A stretch of DNA of 64,000 bases from Ceratodon purpureus (taxonomy: Eukaryota; Streptophyta; Bryopsida; Pseudoditrichales; Ditrichaceae), in NCBI GenBank assembly GCA_014871385.1, contig CM026424.1:2545131-2609130 (forward strand). The letters are read 5' to 3'. Position 1 is the first letter of the stretch; every line of letters begins with the position of its first letter. This document shows positions 34,089 through 46,111 of this stretch, piece by piece. A program made the translations under genes and the position numbers. The notes below the pieces were generated by a model. It saw only the letters and a program-made list of their open reading frames with translations, did not search any database and was not told the DNA's origin.

Positions 34089-34589
34089 TCAAGGTGGAGA
34101 CTCCGTTGACAAGACCTGCCCAGGGACGGCGCCGGATCCTGCTGGCCCAACTATTTCGCTCGCTATTCCGGATGATGCGGGGCTGGAGACGTGGCTGCTG
34201 CCGCTGCTCTCGCATGTTACGTAGCTCTGCGACCATGGAGCAGAGTCACGGCTGCTTTCGACCGATGTGTAGCTCACAGACCATGGCGCCGAGTCTCCGA
34301 TGTCACTCGCATCATCATCGCCACCATCTCCACTGATGAGAATAGGGTGTTCAGGACATGATCCGCGGAGGTTCGCAGATTGGCCATGACGTCGGTAATA
34401 CTCGCCAAAGTGAATGCCTGACGCTGCGCCAAGCGACAACACCTCCTGTACACACATATCACTCCAACAATGTTCGTTAGAAAACTGGAAGAACATGCCA
34501 AGGGCTGGCACATTGGGGAGCATGAGACTGTGACTTTCTCTCCTCATATGGACCTCCGACAACCAACCCAAAAGGAGAACTTTATCCAT
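34089..34589 (-). CDS. Unrecognised protein family, member A (about 166 aa)
   Basis: The frame starts at the ATG at 34589 (MDKVLLLGWLSEVH). The first 75 residues align with the frame at 37938-38414: LLGWL-(S/A)-(E/A)-VH, LPNVPAL against FPEVPAI, and a shared FSNE/MSNE followed by an aromatic. The rest is Ser/Asp/Gly-rich and lacks obvious structure. No signal peptide or membrane segment is seen. The related pair on the same strand 3.8 kb apart, with the conserved part confined to the N-terminus, argues that the frames are or were coding. I do not recognise the family. Confidence 0.45.
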   Translation of the reverse strand: MDKVLLLGWLSEVHMRRESHSLMLPNVPALGMFFQFSNEHCWSDMCVQEVLSLGAASGIHFGEYYRRHGQSANLRGSCPEHPILISGDGGDDDASDIGDSAPWSVSYTSVESSRDSAPWSQSYVTCESSGSSHVSSPASSGIASEIVGPAGSGAVPGQVLSTESPP

Positions 34590-37472
34590 TTCAGATGGAT
34601 TGGGGTGTTCAAGAACTAGTCGGAATCAAACTACTGCGAGAAAACCAGTGGAGCGACTCTCTCAGCAAACAGAGTCGACAATTGTCAGGGGATATCAAAG
34701 ACAGTGCAACAGAAAGAGAATGCTAAATTGTGATCACCTCCAACGTTAAAACCCGCAGGTATGTAGTTGTCTGAGTTGGCCTTCTGAGATAGAGTCCTTT
34801 CTAGAGAACCTACATCTAGAGTATTAGGATTCCAGAAAGTGAAGCTTGCAGATCTTTCAATTACAACTAAATTTCGAATCCATGCCATGGAAGTGATTGA
34901 AATAGGAGTAGACAGGAGAAATTGACGTCATTGCTATCAATTGAACTGATGAAAACTAGCTTGTACAGGCAACCGGGAGGCCTGTCATCGTACAAATCTA
35001 AGACAGATAACGTCCTTGCAGTGTACCTCCACCTCCTCTCGGAAATAATGTGTACAATCCTTAGATTTTGGATATCCTTGCTTGCACGTGTGAAATTTGC
35101 CCATCTGACTTGTAATGAACCCCCTGTGAAACTCTCAACCTATGGATGTTTGTGTTTGTAGAGTATGTGAAGGATTTATTGTATGTACCGACACTTGTAT
35201 ACCTGTACTTCTGACAACCAGTATGTTATTCGAGAACAGTCGCTGCACAGGATGAACTGAATAGGTGGATGTTGAGGTGCTGGAAAAAACGAGAAGAAGG
35301 CGACGTGGGTTCCAGTGTAGAAACTTCTCATGGAGACTGTCTGGATGAGCAAGAGCTTCGTGCAGTTCAGTTAGCGTGAACACTCTGATGAATAACTAAC
35401 ATATAGGACATGTTAGGATGGGCAATGACAACTATTTTGCCGCGTTAAAATCTTGAGCTAAACTGGTTTATGACTTGAGAGCTCACTGTTGAAAGGTGTA
35501 TCTCTTGGAGAAGGATAGTTCAATTCAATCGACACGGACGGGGATTGCAACGTGAGCAATGAGTAATTTCGGAGGATATCAACTCCCTCAGATCTTCACA
35601 TGCTCATGATTCTAAGCTTGCAGAAGTATACATCATATAGCTCGTACTCCAATCAATTGATTCATGATCACAGTTGCCATGTCTTTCTCAGATACTCTTT
35701 CAGTGTGGAATGTAACTCAAGTGGTTCCATCCTGTTTGAGTTTGGGTTCACAAGTCTTGGACAGTGGTCTTCTAATTTTTTTGGTGAAAAAAAAATGATG
35801 CAGTTTTGAACAACTATTGTGATTCCGGTCGTGATGAGATGATCTCTCACAAGATTTTGCAGATACTATGAGCATTGCATACAGTAAAGACCTGTGTCCT
35901 CCCAATTGAACAAGGTATTTAAAATAACCCATAGCCCCAAGTTCTCACTGGTTGCAACTGTAGTTCCCAGTAATTGTATAATGTCAAATTTTCTTTTACA
36001 ATTGAGTATAGAAACTATGATATTGTGTCTGGGTTTGATGAGCTACTGTGATACAGCTTGTGCATGTGATAATGAAGACGTCTGACATAGATAAGAATGA
36101 TGTTTCGAACTTTAAAGAGTTATGTTGTCCTCTATCACAACTCCGCACAACATGGTAAACATTGCACAATAACTCAACGGCATACTTTGTAATTCCAGAA
36201 GTAGATCAAGCCTCATTCTGGCAACAGTGTAGGTGAGATGCTATCTGACTTGAAATTTTGTAAAGTCTCACCACCTCGTATTTGACCTGACTAGGCCAAG
36301 TTATGCTTTCCAGTCAAGGAGATAAGGGAGAAGGTTCTGTAAATTTGCACCTAATGTTTTGCAAGATAGGGTTAAAATATCACGGGCCCTGCTGCATACC
36401 CGGTCTCCTAGGCCTCTCTTTCTCATGAGAATGCATGACTTCTTCTTTGGGATGCAGGCGTTCTTCAGATAATTTTTACGTAATTCACTGGATTTATGAT
36501 CAACAGACGTGGTGGATGATTAGAAATATAGCCAAGGATAAAATAACAAACATTACGCACCATCGGATGTTGAAGTGCTACGCGTCATGGAATAAACTCT
36601 GTTCGAGGTTTAGTATCGAGAAGAATAACAAGTTGGAGTCGTGGTATGTCTGTGTTGTTTTCACGATTTTCATTTTGGTCTAAAATGCAGGATATTGGTA
36701 TTTCATTGCAGAGGTCTCTTATTCGGTGGACACAAATACAGGAGTTGCGATGGCAGAATCCAAAGACAGTGCTACATAACATCGAATCAGAAGGTGCGTA
36801 TACGTGGAACTCATCAATTCTCATTCACATGTTACGTTTAAAAAAATCTGCAGTCAAACTCAGTGGCATGAATGTTCATCATTGGCCATGGCACCATGTT
36901 CGTTACAGTATCCGCACCAATACCTAAACCTATACCAAGGATAATGTCAAAGATGAGTGAATATGTAACTCATTTCTCATGTGGAATTGTAGATTGTCAC
37001 ATGGTGAACTACTGACAGGCATCCACATATTACTAAATAAACAAAAAGTTGCAATCCCCCGAATGAGAACATGTGTGCAGAGTCCATGTCCTTTCTGACG
37101 TTAACACCACGTATAGATCTTATTTTGTAACATCTACCTCTTGACACAGGACTAGTGATTTTGAAATGGTTATCGTACGTCAACTTCCAGATCCTGTAGA
37201 ACTACTTCCTAAAGCAGGCCCAGAACTGAAGTAAGTATTTTGAACATACTAGAACGGCTCAACGACGTGATATGTTTCCGCTTCCACTTTGACAGTTCAT
37301 ATGTAGGAGCAAAATTAGTATGCCATGCTGAATGCAGAGTATTCGTTCAGCTAAGAAAGTGTACAAAACAAAACGTCAACTGCCTAACACTTTAGCGGTC
37401 CACCGTACTTGGGGTCAAACCCTCCATGTATGACGGTGAATTTTAACATGGCTGTCGTTTCCTTGCTACAGG
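34590..37472. other. Mostly non-coding; isolated exon-like segment near 36699-36795
   Basis: An AG-bounded, GTGCGT-ended segment near 36699-36795 reads SLIRWTQIQELRWQNP and looks like an orphan exon. I find no partner exons or family. The remainder shows no support for genes on either strand. Confidence 0.3.
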
Positions 37473-37781
37473 TGGAGGTTCTATGACAGTGTACACTCTG
37501 TATCAAAACCTCAGATTCCCACGAGATGATAGTTCTTCTTGGAATTCCATCAGGAGTAATACCCTAATAGATATAGTATCATGTTTATGTCCGGACTTAC
37601 AGAGTGCTACCGTGGAAAACGAAGTGGCAGCCAAAAAAGGTCTGTGGACTTTGTCACTCCTTTACGACACCTGCCTCAGAAGTGGAGAACAGGCCGATCC
37701 GTCCACCGAATTTGTCATCTTCAACGAACTGCCCTCCATCTTGGGTGTTCACAAACTGAATGGCTTCCCAGAGTCGCAGGT
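37473..37781 (+). CDS. Orphan exon-like frame of unknown function
   Basis: The segment is bounded by CTACAG on the left and GTGATT on the right and is open throughout (103 codons, GGGSMTVYTLYQNLRF at its start). Its balanced amino-acid composition and plausible splice sites suggest an exon. I recognise no family and see no adjoining exons with certainty. It lies between the two related minus-strand frames. Confidence 0.3.
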
Positions 37782-37937
37782 GATTCCCTCAAACGAAGTA
37801 TCTGCGCCTACATACATTTCCGATAGTGTCCACAATTGAAAATGCATCGCAGATGGAAGACGGTAAAATGAAACAAAAATCAAATTAGGCCATGAACGTA
37901 GCACACACGATTCAAATTCAATAGAGTGTACTTACCT

Positions 37938-38414
37938 TTTATGCGGTCTGTGTTCTCCTGTCGTGCCCGTCATCTCCGGAGTGGCGCTTCTTGCATCTAC
38001 CGTGTCACTACTGTCCGTGCTCTCGACAGAGGACAATAAAACACATGTACGACAATTTTTTTTTTGGTTCCTGGCTTGAGGAGGCCCGTCATCGTCGTCA
38101 GTATCAGCGATTGGAGATGTCGGTGATGCAAACATACTTAGCTCATGCTGATTCTGGGCACAGAGGGTTTCAGCGTACTTCCTGTAAGGCAATTCACTGA
38201 TTTCTCCTAGCATGTCAACTTCGCGGTAAACTGCCAAGCTCCACTCCTCTTCATTTGACATGTTTATGAAATGACCGATCGCTGGAACTTCAGGGAACAC
38301 CAACTGATATCTCTCACGAATTCTGTGGACTGCTGCAAGCCACCCTAACAGAGTACTCTTCCCCATAGTCGGCATTCCCGCAGGCGTGGTACCGCAGTAC
38401 ATGTGGCCCGACAT
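37938..38414 (-). CDS. Unrecognised protein family, member B (first exon, about 159 aa)
   Basis: It starts at the ATG at 38414; the conserved part begins MPTMGKSTLLGWLAAVH. It is the relative of the frame at 34089-34589. The exon probably ends at 37938, because the stop that follows is formed by a consensus GTAAGT donor (AAAG|GTAAGT), so the protein may continue in a further exon. The middle is acidic (TDDDDGPP), followed by a Ser-rich stretch. No known domain is seen; the GKSTLLGWL text is not a Walker A motif because the GxxxxGK context is missing. Confidence 0.45.
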
Positions 38415-39012
38415 GGAAGCACAGACACGTCCGATTGCTCCTCAATATTCTATGCGACTACAATATGATAAACAGATGCTTTCCTCCTGAGGAGCAGACG
38501 ATTTCCCTGGCGTTTCATGTGAATGAAGTGGTGTACCGCTCAGGACTGATACACAAGGGAGAAGGGCTCTCCAATTAGCACGGGTTCATCTCGACGTATT
38601 CTGGAATTAAACAGGATTGCGGCTGAAGTAGCTGGGAAGGGTCCGCCTTTATTATCCAATACCTGAACGTCATGTCATGTGAAGTCACTCCAGCACTTCT
38701 AGTTACTACGACATTGACGTCTTTCCAGGCTTTGCGAATGTCTTCTGTGAAGCAGCGGCATTTATGTGGCTGGGTAAACCCTAAACCGTACGTTTGTAAA
38801 GATGCAGTCCTGTTTACTTGTGTTAGCTACATGAGTGGCTTTGTCAACTTTTCTTCACCGATTTGGTTTATCGCCACATGTGACGAGGAGAATGCAAATC
38901 ACCTAAGATCACATATACAGCGCATGTTGAAATCGGAACACCTGACTGTCGACTGATCACATCGGAACACTGGTAGCTTCAAAGCTGCCCTGGCGCTGTG
39001 CTTCGCACTTTC

Positions 39013-39483
39013 AGCGGGTACTTTACATGTTCATACAAAATATGACAAAATATACAAGTATGGCGTCCAAGTAGTTGGGCTTGAATGGGCGGATGAAGGT
39101 TTGGGCTCATGGTGCTTGAAATCCAAAGATGGGGAGAATCTGGGAAGATTCAATCCCGTTGTTGGGGCCGACAAAGGTGCTGCTAAACTTCTCTTTGGGC
39201 AGACTGCTTACTCGCCTCTTTTAGGTGCGAATTCTCTACCCTATTGATCTCGCAGACATGTCTAAGTTCCTCTTCATGTGTACACTTTAGCTTGGAAGTC
39301 ACAGCACTCAGTTTGTAAGTATTACGGCGGCGTAACTATTAGGGAGGATGAAGACGTTTAATTTCGACGTGTGCTGTATATGCAGAGGGATTTGAACTTT
39401 CTGAGATGCACAAGAAAGTTGTTGCTGTTACAGCAACACATTGCTTTGCAGTCATGATGGCCTTTCCTTCACCCCTTGATTTG
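39013..39483 (+). pseudogene. Renalase-like FAD-dependent oxidoreductase, two-exon fragment
   Basis: Exons 39013-39224 and 39386-39483 are joined in phase by GT-AG sites. The first reads YGVQVVGLEW, then LGRFNPVVGADKGAA. The second reads ELSEMHKKVVAVTATH, then CFAVMMAFPSPLDL. This matches the central part of plant renalase-like FAD/NAD(P)-binding oxidoreductases, where a V-x-x-x-EW strand, a (V/D)-A-D-K turn and PCF-(S/A)-LM-x-AF occur in this order. The N-terminal FAD-binding GxGxxG part and the C-terminal third are not found nearby, so it is an incomplete copy. Bases 38415-39012 and 39484-40156 contain nothing else I can name. Confidence 0.5.
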
Positions 39484-40156
39484 GTGAGTGCCCTACAAGC
39501 AGATGGCTGTGCATTGTATTATCTCCTTGAACACTAAACTATTCCTTTGCCTGATGATGAATAGTCGAACCGTCGACGACTCCACCCTGTTCTCATTTCT
39601 TTTCTTTTTTTGTACACGTGAAATTAGTGTATCCCACTTCAACTGAACAAGTGAAATTGCCAAGTATATCCTTACCGAGCGTTATAATGGGCGAACTAGA
39701 GTTCTCTAGGCATTAGAGCGGAATGCTGTATTCAGAGAATCATACTTGGTGCTCTCTTATTCTTTGAGTGGTTCTTTCGCGGGGGATTTATTTTGTGTGA
39801 TGCTTGTACATACCTCGGGCCATAATTGGATTCGTCTGGCACTTGATTGCTATTTGCAATGGCCTTAGTGACAAAGATGTTGTTGAAGTATCGGCGTGTG
39901 AGCTGGTTGTTGAAAGCACTTTTTCAGGAACAGGGGCCTGAGTTTGATGCTGCGTTTGGGTTGCTCGGATTCTGGTTGGTATTGCTCGGAATTTGGTTAA
40001 CTGTGTCCACTGTCATCAAGTGCATTGCGATTTCGTTGACGAGTTAGAGCTACGCTATTTGTGACCATTGTCACATGTTCATGATGATGTCGAATTACCC
40101 TCTCAAGTTCTTTAGGCGAACTTGAGTAGAGAGGGGAGACAGGGAGAAAAGTAAAC

Positions 40157-41791
40157 ATGGCGAGGGAGGTGGCTAGTCCGCAGAAACAAGCTGAGTCTTT
40201 TGAAGGACCAGGGTAACATGTACTTCAAGAAGGACCGACTAGCAGCAGCAATTAAGGCTTACACTGAGGTCTTCCTCTTCCCATTTTTTTTTTCCCATAT
40301 TGATATACCTTTGTAACCATGGATTATGTGCTCCAGTCTTTGGTTTCCTGCATATGAGTTGGGCATCCGGACTGCTGCCTATATAAGTAATAGCATGCTC
40401 CATTGTCGTCAACAATATATCCAGAGTCGTAGGTACTTGCAGTTCTAAGATCACATGGTAATGTTTTAACAAATAGGGTGTTATGAGCAGGCAATTACTC
40501 TGTGTCCGAATGAGCGGGTATGTACTGGACCAACTGTGCACTCTGCCATCGGAGACGCAAGTAAGCAAGTCAATAAATTTCGGAGTCAAATTACTGCTAT
40601 ATTTTTGTCCGGATTGTATGTCCTTTTCGGTCTTGCACTGCAAATTATGGTTCTGGTTGAGAGTAGGCTCCCGGCTCAAAGCACTGCTTTTCGTGCTCTG
40701 TGCACAGTGTCCTCTTTCAAAACTGAGTTTCGCCTGGTACATGTTCATGTTATGGTACATAATAGAACAACGTGACAACAATTTTTCGACTAGTTGCTTG
40801 AGAATATAGCTCATGTGAGCCATGGAGAATCCAACAACAAACTCGAGCAGTGGATTCCATTACTCACTTCTGTGCCACTGCTTTTGTTCGACAGCGAGTG
40901 AGTAAATGTGGAAGGGGGTTGTAAGAAAGCTCTGGAGCTGGACAATACGTCTGTCAAGGTATAAACGAAATGGCCAGATAATCATTGTGTTTTTTAGAGC
41001 AATTCAATGAAGTCTTTTAGTACAACAGGGCTCTGGCACCCTTGTGCGGTATTTTGGGAATGGGTTCATTTTTTATTAGAGCAGGAAAATCAAGATGCTT
41101 AAACTAGTAATATACATCAACACGTCGAGATCAACTCGTTGAACATAATTGCTACTCTAAGCACTTGGAAAATTAGGTGTGTCTGATCATAATAGGCCAT
41201 TGAATTTGAGAGATGCATGGGGCCTAAATTCAGTGAACTACATTGCAGGCACACTATATGTGGGGATTAGCGCTGCTGCAAAGAAAGGAGCAGGGAGATG
41301 CTGTTCAAAGGAGCTTGAAAAGGTGTGCTTCTTAAGATCGTTTGCAACAACAAAAAGTTTATGAAAAATATATTGCATCATCTGTTGAGGTTTCGCTCTA
41401 CGTACAGAATATATCAGCCTACTATCAGTTCATACTACGTTATAAAAATTTTTGATAATATAAAAAGGTTAAATTGGAATGTGGCAGATCATGTCTATGG
41501 CATTTATTTACTCGGATGAAGACATTGTATTCTATTTGAGTAAAGTTTTGGTGCTCAAGTTTTCCTCGCTCTGTGTCGTCTGTCTAAATGGTTGCAGACG
41601 TGCGGAACCGAGATATGCAAGAAGTTACAGAATATGCGTGTGTCTGCTGCAGGCATTGGATCCTGGAAGAGAAAGAATAACCGGTAACTACATGCATGGC
41701 AGTGGATATATGGCAAGAGCTAGCCACGGCTAGGTATACAGAGCGGGAACAAGGGGCTACAATCCGTCGTCGGCATCAATCTGCATTAAAG
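40157..41791 (+). pseudogene. CHIP (TPR/U-box E3 ligase), TPR half only, decayed
   Basis: Blocks at 40157-40268, 40491-40517, about 40841-40958, 41249-41322 and 41653-41791 follow plant CHIP: start MAREVASPQKQAES, LKDQGNMYFKKDRLAAAI, AITLCPNER, VEGGCKKALELDNTSVK, AHYMWGLALLQRKEQ and DIWQELATARYTERE. CHIP binds Hsp70/Hsp90 tails through its TPRs and ubiquitinates clients through a C-terminal U-box. The U-box is not found here. An extra T in the run near 40198 shifts frame between the start and the TPR. A TGA stands where the family has Trp in block three, and another frame change occurs within the last block. This is a non-functional remnant. Confidence 0.75.
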
Positions 41792-42562
41792 TGCGTTTAT
41801 ATCACTGGATTAAGCAAAGCCGACGCTCTTGATTCCCCAGGAAATGTAAGTACATTGCAGCAGAGAAACAAATGTATACGGAATAGAAACACGCCACCGG
41901 TGGAAAACAAGCGTTAGTGATTATTCACCTAGTTTACTCAGTTTTCAGGGTACCTATGAGCGAAACAGACATTTAGCATTTACAGAGTAAATGCTTGTTT
42001 GAAACGTGCCGCAATGCACGACATTACTGTTTTCTATGAAATCTCAAATATTCCACACCCCAATATGAACCAGTCTTCATCCGTGTGACATACCAACCGA
42101 TTGGACCACGTCATTTTCATTTCCAGAAATTCAAAATACCCAATTTCCGTTTTCACATGCGGTCTAAAATCCGAATGCCGAGAATGAGGTCCTCAACGAG
42201 CGGATATGTCGGGAGACCTCAGCGTTTTTCAACCTGAGATTGTTACATTCACCTGTCCGACCATTGTATTCTTCACCTGAAATAGTTCCATCAGCAGTTA
42301 GAAATTGACGATCCGATATCCTTCCAAAAGCGGCGCGAACTGCATCCACGAGCGATGGCAGAATTTACCAATGAACCACGTCAGCCACACAACGAGCATC
42401 CACAACTCCGAGGTTACAATGAGCTGGACATCGCAGGTACTACAGAAAAACGGTGGCAGGCCCCACGTTTTGTCTGTTGTGACGAACATGACCGAGAGTG
42501 CTCGAGAAACCAGCTTCGAACCCAGCAGTGATCGCGAGTCAAAAACATGTCGCTTTGGTCGC

Positions 42563-43816
42563 TTATTTGCTATTCTGGGGAATCAAGAACGTCGGCTTTG
42601 CTTCCAGTGATTGTTTCGTGGCAGTGCTCAAATGTTTGTAGCTTATGAACCCTGGTAAACCAGCCACCTCCGCCAATCCTTCCTTATCCGAGGCTTTGAC
42701 GTTCTGAGCTCGTCTTCTCCGCTTGAACAAATAAACCCCGAACGCCAGAACAATCAACACCAAGAAACTCCCAAGACTTAATCCCACAATGAGCCCCAAG
42801 TCCTTTGACTTGCCGGTAGCATGATTCACCTCAAATGCTGGACGAGGTGTTGACGTCGGTGATGATGATGGTGATGATTCTGGAGGTGGTGGACGAGGTG
42901 TTGATGTTGGTGATGATGATGGTGATGATTCCGGAGGTGGTGGTATAAATTTGATTGAGGACAGTGGCGGCAGGGTCGATAGCGGGACCAGGACCGTGGT
43001 ATTAACCCCTAGATACACATTCGTTGCCAGCTTATTTGCAGCGCTAAGCGCGGCCACGGTGATGCCGTAGTATCCACTAATGTCATCGAGAGATTCCCCA
43101 GGGTAGACAGTATGGGTGAGCAAGAATTGTACTCCATCTGCTATTTGAGAGGCGGTAGGGCAAGCACAGAAGACGGGCACCTGGATTGTGTCGCCAATCA
43201 TCAGGTTCAAGATATCTATAGTAGGATTGAATGCCGTCATGGCTTGATATTTCGTCATCCCGCCGAATATGGTTATTGATATCAACCATAAGGTGTCAGC
43301 CGTAATGATAGTCATCGGCACCAGCATTTGAGAGGTCATGTTTTGGCACCGGCAGTCCAAGGGGATGTAAACAGCTTGCTGCCTCGCAAGGGTGTACCTC
43401 TGGGATAGATACTGACTATCCAGCTCACTGGCGTTCGCAATAAGGTCGGCACTTACGTTGAAATAGAATGCCACTTTGTCCAACGACTCTCCTGCTTGAA
43501 AAGTTCGGTACAAACCATACGTACTACAGGTTTCCGAAGCACCGTTGCAAATGTATCCCTCTGAGTTGTTGTACTGTTGTTGTGCCATAGCCGCCATGGG
43601 CGTCATTGCTGCTGCCCACATCAACACTGCTGCTAGAATTGAATTAGATCCAACCCATTTCAAACCCCAGAACCTCCCATTGCTGATATTGGCGCTATTC
43701 ACTACTCCGATTTGCACACAAGCATGGGAATTCTGCCCCGTTCCCAACCGCGTGTACGGAGCTTCCTGTTTAGGCCAAATTAAATTGCAGTCCATTCCGA
43801 ATTCGAATTCCTTCAA
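42563..43816 (-). CDS. LysM-domain membrane receptor lacking a kinase domain
   Basis: This frame has 417 codons. After a hydrophobic signal-like segment (about 60-80) comes GYICNGASETC, then three LysM-like repeats (about 100-155, 163-218 and 230-275) separated by the CxC motifs DCRCQN and FCACP typical of plant LysM receptor kinases, closest in style to LYK4/LYK5. A Pro/Ser linker with a 17-residue tandem duplication precedes a membrane helix (LGLIVGLSLGSFLVLIVLAF) and a basic stop-transfer KRRRR. The frame closes about 45 residues later, after ISYKHLSTAT, where a kinase domain would begin. I find no kinase motifs in 42160-42560. Intact relatives sense chitin or related glycans. This copy is either a kinase-less receptor or truncated. 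The long N-terminus suggests the true start may be internal. Confidence 0.75.
   Translation of the reverse strand: MKEFEFGMDCNLIWPKQEAPYTRLGTGQNSHACVQIGVVNSANISNGRFWGLKWVGSNSILAAVLMWAAAMTPMAAMAQQQYNNSEGYICNGASETCSTYGLYRTFQAGESLDKVAFYFNVSADLIANASELDSQYLSQRYTLARQQAVYIPLDCRCQNMTSQMLVPMTIITADTLWLISITIFGGMTKYQAMTAFNPTIDILNLMIGDTIQVPVFCACPTASQIADGVQFLLTHTVYPGESLDDISGYYGITVAALSAANKLATNVYLGVNTTVLVPLSTLPPLSSIKFIPPPPESSPSSSPTSTPRPPPPESSPSSSPTSTPRPAFEVNHATGKSKDLGLIVGLSLGSFLVLIVLAFGVYLFKRRRRAQNVKASDKEGLAEVAGLPGFISYKHLSTATKQSLEAKPTFLIPQNSK
42840..42941. repeat. 51-bp in-frame tandem duplication in the LysM gene
   Basis: Two adjacent 51-bp copies differ by a few bases and encode PPPPESSPSSSPTSTPR twice in the extracellular linker. 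They contain GAT/GGT-rich simple sequence. Confidence 0.9.
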
Positions 43817-45267
43817 TTTCTTGCAATCCCGGCGATTCGTTTTACGCTGAGGTTCCGTATAAACGAAACTTTGTTGGGCAAGGAATGGCCTGAGATTGAT
43901 ATTCTAGTTGTAGTTGAGCATGCTGGCGCTCAATTTGGGCATCCTCTATTCGCGTCTTCGATTGTCTTGGTCGGTAGATTCTACTGTATCGTTTCAAAAA
44001 TTCTTAGCAGTTTAGTGCAGGCATACCTTCCTAGCGTGATCAACACACGCACACAATCAGTGGACGCTCGGAACACAAAGCGTGCGTAATATATCAATTC
44101 AATCAGTCCTTAATGAAAATACCCTCTCTGACCTAAACAGCAATTCAGCTCCTTACATTGGACACTTCAGGTCCGGATCAAATGCAACCCAAGTTATCCG
44201 GCACGTCTAGGGTTGCAAGGTGGCACCCAGCCTTGCAAGGCCTGTAGTTTAATTGAACCGTGATTTTCATTGTGCCACACCGTCTCAGCAAGGAAATTGA
44301 AAGATTTAGATACAAACCAGTGCACTCTATCCAAACGTCCACAGCCGCAAACTCCGAAGCACGATTGGGACAGGCTGGTTCGAACCATGGATGTCTACGT
44401 CGTTCCAACTCGTTCGATCTCCCCACTTGTGAAGAAACAAATGGAAATTGAAGCCAACAAGCCACAAGCTAGATAAAGGCAAGTCAAAAAGGACAAGCAT
44501 ACAAGCGATCAAGCAAGCGTACTTACCAACAAATCGATAGCAAGCAGGCAAACCCAATCGACCTGAAAATCGATGCCACAAGCTGACCCCGGCTGGCGTG
44601 GCTGGCGCGGCCCCAAAATAACAAAAACCTAGAGTTCAATCACCCCGCCGGCACCATTAGTGCAAAACCCCAGTGATGATCGTCGAAACCAATTCAAAGC
44701 AGACAAGTCGATCGCTTGCAGACAAGTCGTCTGCGTTCTGACCACGAACAGTTCAAGCTACTCCGAAAATTAAGTGGGATTGGAGCGAGCTGGTGCTTTC
44801 AACGACATGGTTGGATTCGATTGGGTTCGCTCAAAATTCAACAAGTTGGCTGCCTGATATTCAACGAGTTGATGCCGTACATACCATTTCTTAAGCAATC
44901 TGCCAGGTCCTTTTGTTCGAAGAAATATCGAGCTGTACGTACCGACAGCATGACATTGTGACTCATCCAATATTGGTCCTTGTTCCGGGGGACCGGGACC
45001 TTCCGGCGACCGGTGCTATTTGCATGGAGGACCGGACCGGAGGTGGAGCTCCATTGGTCGAGTCAGGAAGATCGGGTCCATGCCACATCAAGCTTCCGCA
45101 CGTCAACCGGTTCTCCAAATAAAAAATTTTCAAATTTTTCGGATTGAGTGGCTTGTGGCAGGGATACTTCTACAAGGAAGATACTTATAGAGGGAACTTT
45201 GGAACTCTCTGTATATATTTAAAAGGGAGTTTGGCTAATGAACCCCCGTCTCCAATTTCAATTGCTC
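43817..45267. other. No gene recognised
   Basis: Only short frames without family resemblance occur here. The segment 43871-44030 has a mildly coding-like look (EIDILVVVEHAGAQFG) but no support. Confidence 0.4.
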
Positions 45268-45545
45268 TGATCTCTGGCTCCCATCAAATCCCTGGCTCTT
45301 CTTTTTTCCTTGGCTCTTCTTTTTTCCTTGGCTCTTCTTTTTTCCCTGGCTCCCATCAATTCCCTGGCTCCCATCAATTCCTTGGCTCACATCAACTGAA
45401 CTCCTTGGCTATTATTTTTGTCCCCTACCTGCCATCAAACCCCTAGCTCCTCTTCCCTCCTAGATCAACTCCATGGCTCAGCTTTTCTTCCCGGATCAAC
45501 TCCCTGGCTCCTCTTTTCCTCCCAGACCAGTTCCTTGGCTCAAAT
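45268..45545. repeat. Minisatellite with 18-bp units (CTTGGCTCTTCTTTTTTC / CCTGGCTCCCATCAATTC)
   Basis: Between about 45270 and 45395 two related 18-bp units alternate in tandem. The repeat continues in looser form to about 45545, with TGGCTC as the constant core. It carries no gene. Confidence 0.85.
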
Positions 45546-46111
45546 TCAATGGAAGCAAAATATGATAATATACATATTGTTTTGAAGGTTCAATTTATCA
45601 CATTTGTCACCACCACATCTAATGGTAGTGTAAATGGTTTCATTTCTAAGTTTTATTATAGTAAAGCATTGCTAAATTTTATAAACTCTCAAGTAAATAT
45701 TGGGCAACATTAGCTCATGTTGTATGTGTAATTGGTGAGAGACGCACATATGGTGGTTATCACCTGTTAATAATAACTAATGAATACATTTAGATTGGCA
45801 ACAACATTGTAACATTTGATCTTAAATTCCAAAAATAATACAATTACATTGTTGAAGCTTTAAGAATTTTCAATATGTTATGCTTTTGTTTGCTAACATT
45901 AATATTTTTCAGTCAAAAAGTGTTGTTGAGTTGAGAATATTTGCTATTGAAAAGCATAAGGATTTATTTATTTATTTTTGGAATCTCCACATGAGGGTGG
46001 CACTTTAGACTGATACTCTCATGACAGACTTCGCGATGAGGAATCTCTCATTAAAAATGATCATTTAAGTTGTTGCTGCAGGGAGTGAAGTATAGTAGGA
46101 ATAGTGATAGC

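Noticed and set aside
38340-38400. P-loop NTPase in the unrecognised family (GKSTLLGWL)
   Set aside because: The full GxxxxGK(S/T) spacing is absent, and the related frame has DKVLLLGWL at the same place.
44370-44400. tRNA-like GGTTCGAACC
   Set aside because: No acceptor or anticodon stems could be drawn around it.
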